From: a bacterium
Lineage (GTDB): Bacteria > Patescibacteriota > Minisyncoccia > UBA6257 > UBA9933
Reading direction: 5' to 3'
Length of the DNA: 7,371 nt
NCBI GenBank assembly: GCA_021799155.1
Contig: JAJZBA010000024.1
Location: 1-7,371, forward strand
In this document: positions 1 to 4,652 of the stretch, piece after piece
Layout of the letters: each line of letters begins with the position of its first letter
Numbering within the stretch: the stretch's first letter is position 1
Notes under the pieces: generated by a model
The model's input: the letters and a program-made list of their open reading frames with translations, nothing else
Databases searched by the model: none
What the model was told of the DNA's origin: nothing
Made by a program: the position numbers and the translations under genes

Positions 1-77
1 CGTTCCGCCGGAGCGAAGCGGAGGCGGTTAGTTCCGTTCAAAGTAGGTTCGGACTTTGTCATATAATTCCACTCAAT
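1..77. other. Left-edge stretch, no assignable gene
   Basis: No gene can be named here. The plus-strand frame starting at base 1 is open until TAA at 64-66, just before the terminator at 78-105, so this could be the last 21 codons of a rightward gene. The encoded tail (ending VGSDFVI) is not recognisable. Bases 5-27 form a G/C-rich, partly self-complementary block (CCGCC at 5-9 against GGCGG at 23-27) around GCGAAGCG, which looks more like a repeat than coding sequence. A minus-strand ATG at 60-62 also opens a frame running off the window edge, without a convincing ribosome binding site. Confidence 0.2.
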
Positions 78-105
78 AAAATTATCCGCTTAAGCGGATA
101 ATTTT
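78..105. terminator. Bidirectional hairpin terminator
   Basis: A perfect 28-base palindrome (arms 78-91 and 92-105, core CCGCTTAAGCGG). On the plus strand it runs into TTTTTATTT, on the minus strand into TTTTATTG. It touches the stop codon of the leftward small ORF (105-233) and lies 12 bases after a plus-strand stop at 64-66, so it probably separates convergent transcripts. The stem has no spare loop bases at its centre, so in RNA the inner two pairs would open. Confidence 0.7.
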
Positions 106-233
106 TATTTCCCCTGGAAGGGTTTATACACCATCCAGGTTTTTGCGCAGTCGCACCAGAATTTCCAGTACTCGATATCATTTTCTATTATTATTTCTTT
201 GTTTTTTTGGCAATCAAAAAAGCAGTTTTCCAT
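105..233 (-). CDS. Small Cys/Trp-rich hypothetical protein, 42 aa
   Basis: A 42-codon frame starts at ATG (233-231) and ends in TAA (107-105). It is supported by a strong Shine-Dalgarno sequence, GGGAGG, 6 bases before the start, and by a terminator abutting the stop codon, which makes a complete compact gene. The peptide has Cys at 4, 8, 27 and 29 (CxxxC and CxC), Trp at 23, 26 and 33, and no membrane segment. Four Cys in two pairs could bind a metal, but this is inference. A competing ATG 5 bases upstream is too close to the ribosome site and gives only 15 codons. The family is not recognised. It follows hsp20 but is separated from it by that gene's terminator. Confidence 0.6.
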   Translation of the reverse strand: MENCFFDCQKNKEIIIENDIEYWKFWCDCAKTWMVYKPFQGK

Positions 234-239
234 AGCATA

Positions 240-245
240 CCTCCC
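240..245 (-). promoter_or_regulatory. Ribosome binding site of the 42-aa gene
   Basis: GGGAGG on the minus strand, 6 bases before the ATG at 233-231. It is the clearest Shine-Dalgarno sequence in the window. Most other starts here have none, so it is strong evidence that the small ORF is translated. Confidence 0.7.
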
Positions 246-253
246 TTTGTTTT

Positions 254-283
254 ATTTTATTTTTAAATAACAAAAAGAGACAA
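254..283 (-). promoter_or_regulatory. Possible promoter of the 42-aa gene
   Basis: On the minus strand, TTGTCT (283-278) and TAAAAT (259-254) are 18 bases apart and match a sigma70-type -35/-10 pair at 4 and 5 of 6 positions. Transcription would start about 15 bases before the ATG and include the ribosome site. The -35 lies inside the hsp20 terminator stem. The region is very AT-rich, so a chance match is quite possible. Confidence 0.3.
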
Positions 284-298
284 AATCTGTTTGTCCCT
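271..298 (-). terminator. Rho-independent terminator of hsp20
   Basis: Read leftward, AGGGACAAA (298-290) pairs with TTTGTCTCT (284-276) across a 5-base loop, with one G-U pair, and is followed by a run of T. The 5' arm begins inside the hsp20 stop codon. This separates hsp20 from the small ORF downstream. Confidence 0.7.
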
Positions 299-747
299 TA
301 TTCGAATCTCACTTTTATTTTTTTGCTTTTTGCTTTATTGACTTTCGGCAAGGTGATTTTTAAAACGCCGTTTTTGATGCTTGCCTGGGTTCTGTCCGTA
401 TCGATTTCCTGCGGCAGGATGACGCTTCTTGAAAATTTTCCCCAAAAACATTCCTGATGAATATAATCTTCGGTTTTAATTCTTTCTTCCTTGACGCGGC
501 TGCCTTTGATGGTAATTGATTCTGGTGTCAGCGAGATATCGATGTCTTCCGGTTTGACTCCGGCAATGGTTGATTCTACGATAAAAGCCGATGGCGTTTG
601 ATAAACGTCAATCGCTAATTCTCCTTCGGCCTCGTCAAAAATTTCACTTAAAGATTCTCCGGATTTTGCGATTTCCGGCTTGAATTCTTCTTCGTTTGCG
701 CTGATGCCGGCTAATTTTTCAAAAAAATTTTTTGTGTCTTTATCCAT
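298..747 (-). CDS. hsp20: Hsp20/alpha-crystallin family small heat shock protein
   Basis: A cytoplasmic ATP-independent holdase that binds unfolding proteins, usually as an oligomer. The 149 residues are the normal length. A variable acidic N-terminal arm (1-43) precedes the alpha-crystallin domain (about 44-136), which has the family signature AxxxNGVLxIxxPK near residues 122-135. The tail carries an I-K-V (144-146), matching the I/V-x-I/V motif that docks into a neighbouring subunit. The ATG start is weakly supported, with only GAG about 10 bases upstream. The gene lies 72 bases after prsW behind a hairpin element and ends in its own terminator, so it may be transcribed with the valS operon, separately, or both. 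No CIRCE-like heat-shock operator was seen. Confidence 0.95.
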   Translation of the reverse strand: MDKDTKNFFEKLAGISANEEEFKPEIAKSGESLSEIFDEAEGELAIDVYQTPSAFIVESTIAGVKPEDIDISLTPESITIKGSRVKEERIKTEDYIHQECFWGKFSRSVILPQEIDTDRTQASIKNGVLKITLPKVNKAKSKKIKVRFE

Positions 748-766
748 TGCTTCGCTCTATCAACTA

Positions 767-830
767 ATAACGAATCTATACGAATATACGAATTATTAAT
801 TGATTCGTAAATTCGCAACTCATTCGTTAT
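767..830 (-). repeat. CGAAT/ATTCG long hairpin element, copy 1
   Basis: Three nested inverted repeats fill the prsW-hsp20 spacer and overlap the last codons of prsW: 767-775 with 822-830 (9 bp), 779-785 with 811-817 (7 bp, one wobble) and 787-793 with 803-809 (7 bp), around a 9-base loop. The wobble is a G-U pair only in the leftward transcript, which is the sense direction of both flanking genes. No T-run follows, so it does not look like a simple terminator. It ends 19 bases before the hsp20 ATG. A related element lies at 5894-5965. Confidence 0.7.
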
Positions 831-1527
831 TCGGTGATTTCTTTATCTTCTCAAAATCCCAAAAAATAAACAGGGCGATAATTATCAAAAATATCGTGGG
901 ATAAATTAATATTTGTTCTTTAGAAATAAGTATAAGATAGTTGAAAACCATATGCAAGAGGGAAGCGAAGACAATGCCTTTAAAAATTAACACTTGACAC
1001 CTGATACTTGATACCTGACACCTGATACTTGATACCTGACACAATAATTTCTTAGCCCAATAATAACCGACGACTCCCGAACTTAAAGCGTGAAGTAGGG
1101 TTGCGCCCACAAAACGGAGAGTGAGCGCACCGACGGCTTCGGAGAAATTAGTTATACTTGATGCCACCGCGACATTTTCCACTGCGGCAAATCCCAAGGC
1201 GGCGATAATCATGTAAATCATTGCATCAATTGGTTCGTCAAAAAACCGGTTTTTTCTGATAATTAGATAAACGGCCAGAAATTTAAATATTTCCTCGATA
1301 GCGCTGAAACTTAAAAAAGAAACAGGATCTGATTCAGCGATGTAAAAAGTTTTAAAAATATTCAAAAACAAAAATTGAAAAGCAACGGCGAAAATCGCCG
1401 CGAGCGCTCCGGCTGAAAAAGTTTTGACAATCATTTTTTTTGGTTCGGGATGGATGTCTTCTTTAAGAAAAAACCAAAGCCAGGCGAAAGAAGGAAGAAA
1501 CCCTAAAACAATAAATAAGATTACCAT
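820..1527 (-). CDS. prsW: PrsW-family (M82) intramembrane metalloprotease
   Basis: A multi-pass membrane protein of 235 residues with about seven or eight hydrophobic segments. It carries the family's candidate metal-site motifs in order: EEIFK (E78, E79) in a helix, GFAAVEN (E117, N118), the H146 helix (ATLLHALSS) and a final HMVFN (H192, N196). Bacillus PrsW cleaves an anti-sigma factor within the membrane. Its substrate here is unknown, and no anti-sigma factor is in the window. The ATG overlaps the end of valS by 7 bases (ATGGTAA), indicating translational coupling. Residues 163-179 are a tandem peptide repeat (CQVSSIR twice, then CQV) encoded by a 7-base repeat array, placed in a loop between membrane helices and so probably tolerated. 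It ends in TGA. The family call is good. Activity is inferred. Confidence 0.85.
   Translation of the reverse strand: MVILFIVLGFLPSFAWLWFFLKEDIHPEPKKMIVKTFSAGALAAIFAVAFQFLFLNIFKTFYIAESDPVSFLSFSAIEEIFKFLAVYLIIRKNRFFDEPIDAMIYMIIAALGFAAVENVAVASSITNFSEAVGALTLRFVGATLLHALSSGVVGYYWAKKLLCQVSSIRCQVSSIRCQVLIFKGIVFASLLHMVFNYLILISKEQILIYPTIFLIIIALFIFWDFEKIKKSPNNE
994..1042. repeat. Heptamer array (C/T)TGA(C/T)AC x7 inside prsW
   Basis: Seven contiguous 7-base units of (C/T)TGA(C/T)AC occupy 49 bases. TTAACAC at 987-993 is a plausible eighth unit with one mismatch. A higher-order 21-base unit (three heptamers) occurs exactly twice at 1000-1020 and 1021-1041, giving the CQVSSIR repeat in PrsW. Three units equal seven codons, so the array can change by threes without shifting the frame. 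Confidence 0.95.
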
Positions 1528-3884
1528 TTTTCAATCATTAACATTTTGTTTTTATTTTTGCCAGGTAAATTTTGCCAGATTTCTTCGGTAATAAACGGCA
1601 TAAAAGGATGAATCATTTTTAGGGAACCCTTTAAAATTTCTAACAAAACATACCGGGCCGCGTCTCTGTCCTCCATGTTTTTCATTGTTTCTTCTTTTAA
1701 GCGGGATTTATTTTCTTCAATTATTTTATCGCAAAAAACATGCCAGAAATAATGATAAATTTCTTCGGCCGCCAGATAAAAATTAAAAGATTCTATTTGT
1801 TTTGTGATTTTCTTTTTCAACATTTCAAATTCTTTCAATAATTTTTTATCGGACGCGGTTAATTTAATTTGACCAACCAACTTTATGTCTTTTATATTCA
1901 TTACGATAAATCGCGTCGCTTGCCAGATTTTATTGGCGAAATTACGGTAGCCTTTGATTTTTTCTTCGGAAAAAGCCAGGTCGGTGCCGGGAGTGTTGCC
2001 GACGATTAGCGCCATCCGCAGCGCATCGGCGCCGTATTTTTCAATCATTTCAATCGGGTTGATGACGTTGCCTTTCGATTTGGACATTTTTTGTTTGTAA
2101 GCGTCCCTAACCAGACCATGAAGATAAACGTATTTAAAAGGAATTTTGCCGGTTCGGTAAAGGCCGAGCATAATCATTCTGGCGACCCAGAAAAACAAAA
2201 TATCCCAACCGGTTTCCATAACGTCGGTCGGATAAAAAGTTTTGAAGTCGTTACCGTGTTTCGAATTTCGAATTTCGGATTTCGGATTTTCACTCTTGGT
2301 TTTATTAAAACCAAGAGTGAGGAATGGCCACTGGCCGGAAGAAAACCAGGTATCGAAAACATCCGAGTCGCGTTCGATTTTTTTACTTCCGCATTTAACG
2401 CATTTTGCCGGTTTGTTCCGGACAACCATCCAATAGCCGCAGTCTTGGCATTGCCAAGCCGGAATTTTTATGCCCCAAACAATCTGGCGCGAAATATTCC
2501 AGTCGCGAATGTTTTTCATCCAATGAAAAAATATTTTTTCAAATCGTTTTGGGATAAATTTTATTTTCCCGGATTTTACAACTTTCACTGCCATGTCGCG
2601 AAGCGACATGCTAAAATTTTGATTTTTGATTTTTGATTTTTGATCTTGAGCATGCGGCGCAGCCGTCATGCGAACAAACCATTGCGACATTAATCTCGGC
2701 TCAATCGGGTTTTTGCATTTATAACATAAGGCGATGTTATGGCGGTAAGTGGCGTCGATTTTTTCTATCAAACCGCGTTTTTCCAAATCTTCAACGATTA
2801 ATTTTCTGGCTTCTAAAACTTTCAATCCTTCATATTTTTTTACATCTTCTCCGTCTCCGAAATACCTGACTAAATCCATTTTTCCATATTTATTGATTAC
2901 TTCTTTCGGTTTTTCAATTTTATCTTTGTTTTTTTGCCAAATTTCAAAATCATTAATATCGTGAGCCGGCGTGATTTTTACCGCGCCGGTGCCGAAATCC
3001 GGGTCAACGCTGGAATCGGCAATTATTTTTAATTTTAGTTTGGCGATTATAACATCAGCCTCAATTTCTTTGCCGATTAAATTTATATATCTTTTGTCTT
3101 TGGGATTGACGGCAACGGCGACATCGCCAAAAATTGTTTCCGGTCGGACCGTGGCAACGGTAAGCGGGCCGTATTTAATGTAATACAGAGGGTCTGATTT
3201 TTCTTCGTGGATTATTTCCAAATCGGAAAAGCCGGTTTGGTGTTTTGAGCACCAATGAACCAGGCGGTTGTCGCGGTAAATCAAACCGTCTTTATACATT
3301 TGAATAAAAGTGTCTTGAGTTTTCAAAACAATATCTTTGTCCAGGGTAAATTTTTCTCTTGACCAGTCGCAGGATGCTCCAAGACGGCGAATTTGATTTT
3401 CCATCGCCACTTTGTTTTTCTGAGTAAAATTCCAAATTTCTTTAAAAAGTTTTTCCGCCGGAATTTCAAAGCGATTTCTTCCTTCTTTTTCGACAATCTT
3501 GTCGTAGACGATTTGAGTTTCAAAGCCGGCGTGATCGGCTCCCGGGAGCCAGAGCGTTTTAAATCCTTGCATTCTTTTATAACGTATCATTATGTCTTCA
3601 AGCGTCAGCATTAAAGCATGCCCCAGATGTAAAGAGCCGTTGGCATTCGGAGGAGGCATTATGATGCAAAAGGGTTTAGGGTGTAGGGTATGGGGTTTAG
3701 ATTTAGAAACCGGTAAATTGTCAGGATTAAAATAGCCAGATTTTTCCCAGAGCCGGTAAATTTTTTCTTCGGTTTCTTTCGGATTATAGGGTTTACCCTC
3801 ACACCATAACGCGGATTTATTATTTTTTGCGCCTTCGATGCCTATCTGCGTTTGGTGTAGGGGTTTATCGAATTGCCTCAACAT
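1521..3884 (-). CDS. valS: Valyl-tRNA synthetase, C-terminally short
   Basis: A class I synthetase that charges tRNA-Val and hydrolyses mischarged Thr-tRNA. Visible parts are the PPPN...HLGH signature (H86-H89), the editing domain (about 210-390, with TVRPET and GTGAVKITPAHD), cysteine pairs C387/C390 and C479/C482/C495/C498 that probably bind zinc, NISRQIVWG, DTWFSSG, and KMSKS (599-603), followed by the anticodon-binding helices. At 787 residues it ends at MLMIEKW, where typical bacterial ValS continues through the rest of this domain and a coiled-coil arm. Three repeat-derived stretches (about residues 62-71, 405-431 and 522-541) are absent from the family pattern but keep the frame. The first ~33 residues precede recognisable homology. 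The ATG overlaps the upstream gene by 20 bases and has no Shine-Dalgarno, so coupling is likely. Confidence 0.95.
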   Translation of the reverse strand: MLRQFDKPLHQTQIGIEGAKNNKSALWCEGKPYNPKETEEKIYRLWEKSGYFNPDNLPVSKSKPHTLHPKPFCIIMPPPNANGSLHLGHALMLTLEDIMIRYKRMQGFKTLWLPGADHAGFETQIVYDKIVEKEGRNRFEIPAEKLFKEIWNFTQKNKVAMENQIRRLGASCDWSREKFTLDKDIVLKTQDTFIQMYKDGLIYRDNRLVHWCSKHQTGFSDLEIIHEEKSDPLYYIKYGPLTVATVRPETIFGDVAVAVNPKDKRYINLIGKEIEADVIIAKLKLKIIADSSVDPDFGTGAVKITPAHDINDFEIWQKNKDKIEKPKEVINKYGKMDLVRYFGDGEDVKKYEGLKVLEARKLIVEDLEKRGLIEKIDATYRHNIALCYKCKNPIEPRLMSQWFVRMTAAPHAQDQKSKIKNQNFSMSLRDMAVKVVKSGKIKFIPKRFEKIFFHWMKNIRDWNISRQIVWGIKIPAWQCQDCGYWMVVRNKPAKCVKCGSKKIERDSDVFDTWFSSGQWPFLTLGFNKTKSENPKSEIRNSKHGNDFKTFYPTDVMETGWDILFFWVARMIMLGLYRTGKIPFKYVYLHGLVRDAYKQKMSKSKGNVINPIEMIEKYGADALRMALIVGNTPGTDLAFSEEKIKGYRNFANKIWQATRFIVMNIKDIKLVGQIKLTASDKKLLKEFEMLKKKITKQIESFNFYLAAEEIYHYFWHVFCDKIIEENKSRLKEETMKNMEDRDAARYVLLEILKGSLKMIHPFMPFITEEIWQNLPGKNKNKMLMIEKW
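2255..2289. repeat. Heptamer array CG(A/G)ATTT x4 inside valS
   Basis: Four exact-period 7-base units at 2262-2289 (CGAATTT twice, CGGATTT twice), preceded by a decayed unit CGTGTTT at 2255-2261. On the coding strand it gives ENPKSEIRNS (ValS residues 532-541), within the segment between TLGF and FYPTDV. That segment is about 14 residues longer than the usual family spacing. Confidence 0.9.
2290..2320. repeat. 15-bp perfect palindrome next to the CG(A/G)ATTT array
   Basis: Arms 2290-2304 and 2306-2320 are exact reverse complements around a single base. One arm encodes the conserved ValS residues LTLGF. The other encodes the non-family residues NKTKSE and abuts the heptamer array. This suggests the second arm is an inverted copy of native valS sequence. 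Confidence 0.9.
2592..2610. repeat. 8-bp hairpin CATGTCGC/GCGACATG in valS
   Basis: Perfect 8-bp arms around a GAA loop, 10 bases from the GATTTTT array. On the coding strand it supplies MSLRDM of ValS, in a region that is normally a variable helix before VKSGKIKF. Confidence 0.85.
2621..2648. repeat. Heptamer array GATTTTT x3 plus GATCTTG inside valS
   Basis: Three perfect GATTTTT units and one diverged unit in 28 bases. They encode QDQKSKIKNQ (ValS residues 413-422), part of a roughly 20-residue insertion between QWFVRM and the conserved VKSGKIKF. A short hairpin lies on each side. Confidence 0.92.
2650..2671. repeat. 9-bp bulged hairpin GCATGCGGC/GCCG(T)CATGC in valS
   Basis: Arms 2650-2658 and 2662-2671 pair over 9 bp with one bulged T and a GCA loop. 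It begins 2 bases after the GATTTTT array and forms the other border of the same insertion. Confidence 0.75.
3672..3699. repeat. GGGTTTA-type heptamer array x4 inside valS
   Basis: Four 7-base units, GGGTTTA, GGGTGTA, GGGTATG and GGGTTTA, followed by a decayed GATTTA. They encode SKPHTLHPKP (ValS residues 62-71), between the N-terminal helix and FCIIMPPPN, where the family normally has a short linker. The unit resembles the TTTAGGG telomere heptamer, presumably by coincidence. Confidence 0.9.
3853..3867. repeat. Possible remnant of the GGGTTTA repeat at the valS start
   Basis: TGGTGTA, one extra G, then GGGTTTA: the same two unit types as the array at 3672-3699. The minus-strand TAA stop of the upstream hypothetical gene lies in this GGGTTTA unit. 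Another GGGTTTA sits at 3789-3795. This is short enough that chance cannot be excluded. Confidence 0.45.
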
Positions 3885-4611
3885 AAATTTTTGTTTTATT
3901 GAAATCGATGTTTAATGAAGAAACGTTTTTTGGAAAATTAATTTTAAAGAATTGTTCTTCAAAAGCGTCGATGTTTTCCAGTTCGGTTTTCGAGGCGGCG
4001 GATATTATTCCGTACTGGTTGTATAAAAATCCAAAGACTCTTATTTTTGAGAGTTTAAAAGCGTTATTATTTGTTAGATAACCGCTTATTGCCGTTTCTT
4101 CGTTTTTTATTTCTCTTGTTTGGATAAGCGGTTTTTTGAATTCATTGGCCGATTTCCAGTTAAAATCGGCAAAAGAAATTTCGGTCCTTCCTATTTCTTT
4201 GGGGCTTATTTCAAGCGGTTCGAGCAGGTATTTTATTTCCGCCGCGTAGATAAAAGAATTTCTTTTTACGGTTTTGATTAGTTCTCCGTTATTATTGTAA
4301 ATATTAATGGAATAAGTAAAAAAATCGGCTCCCCAATCAAGATTGGGATTTTTGATTTCCGCTGCAATTATTGTTTGATTGTCGGCCGGAAGATTTTTCT
4401 GCCAAGAAATTTCAAGCGGAATTAAGGTTTTAATTTCACAAGGTAAACATGGGCCGCCGCAGTCAACGCCGGTTTCTCCCTGGTTTTTTCTGGCGTCAAA
4501 ACAGGTTGGCGCCGGCTTAAACCAAATAAGGTAAACGGCAAAAACAAATAAAAACAAAACCGTTAGATATCCGGCGCCGTAAAAAATTTGCTTTGCCAAT
4601 CGGGAATTCAT
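3865..4611 (-). CDS. Membrane-anchored Cys-motif protein with two FxLYD-like repeats
   Basis: Function unknown, 248 residues. One N-terminal hydrophobic helix (about 12-31) without a clear cleavage site suggests a membrane anchor with the rest outside the cell. A Cys motif follows (C37, C51, C55, C58) of the form CxD...NQGETGVDCGGPCxPC, a pattern I associate with surface proteins of Patescibacteria and some archaea. The remainder looks like two beta-sandwich repeats (about 80-152 and 173-246), each with xNxN...IYNNNGELI or FLYNQYGII, resembling FxLYD/DUF3426 domains. The ATG at 4611 was chosen over a GTG at 4632 because the leftward promoter's start point falls between them. It is first in the valS operon, overlapping valS by 20 bases, but nothing visible links it to tRNA charging. 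Confidence 0.8.
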   Translation of the reverse strand: MNSRLAKQIFYGAGYLTVLFLFVFAVYLIWFKPAPTCFDARKNQGETGVDCGGPCLPCEIKTLIPLEISWQKNLPADNQTIIAAEIKNPNLDWGADFFTYSINIYNNNGELIKTVKRNSFIYAAEIKYLLEPLEISPKEIGRTEISFADFNWKSANEFKKPLIQTREIKNEETAISGYLTNNNAFKLSKIRVFGFLYNQYGIISAASKTELENIDAFEEQFFKINFPKNVSSLNIDFNKTKIYVEAIR

Positions 4612-4620
4612 TGGTATAAT
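4593..4620 (+). promoter_or_regulatory. Extended -10 promoter for the M16 peptidase, likely leaderless
   Basis: TTGCCA (4593-4598) and a perfect TATAAT (4615-4620) are 16 bases apart, with a TGG just before the -10 (extended -10). Transcription would begin near 4626-4628, on the ATG at 4627. No Shine-Dalgarno precedes that ATG, so the message is probably leaderless. Confidence 0.75.
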
Positions 4621-4623
4621 GAA

Positions 4624-4652
4624 ATTATGCACAAAAAAATCGCTTTAGACAA
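4624..4652 (-). promoter_or_regulatory. Leftward promoter of the valS operon
   Basis: On the minus strand, TTGTCT (4652-4647) and CATAAT (4629-4624) are 17 bases apart. Transcription would start about 5 bases before the ATG at 4611, nearly leaderless. Its -10 is only 3 bases from that of the rightward promoter, so the two promoters probably compete. Confidence 0.5.

Noticed and set aside
1..77. tRNA gene end or other structured RNA at the left edge
   Set aside because: A CAAAGT/ACTTTG stem (39-44, 53-58) and GGTTCG are present, but no valid T-arm, acceptor stem or CCA could be built.
994..1042. CRISPR array
   Set aside because: Units are 7 bases with no spacers and the array is translated within prsW.
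2091..3614. Several plus-strand open frames opposite valS
   Set aside because: They are antisense to a gene with clear synthetase motifs, show no family features, and have compositions expected of the reverse strand.
3672..3699. Telomere-type function for the GGGTTTA repeats
   Set aside because: The array is internal, only four degenerate units long and inside valS. The similarity to TTTAGGG is probably coincidental.
4588..4626. Earlier ATG extending the M16 peptidase by 13 residues
   Set aside because: It lies upstream of a strong extended -10 promoter and adds residues outside the family's homology.
4612..4632. GTG start extending the hypothetical protein by 7 residues
   Set aside because: The GTG lies just before the leftward -10 element, so it would not be in the transcript. 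The ATG at 4611 fits better.
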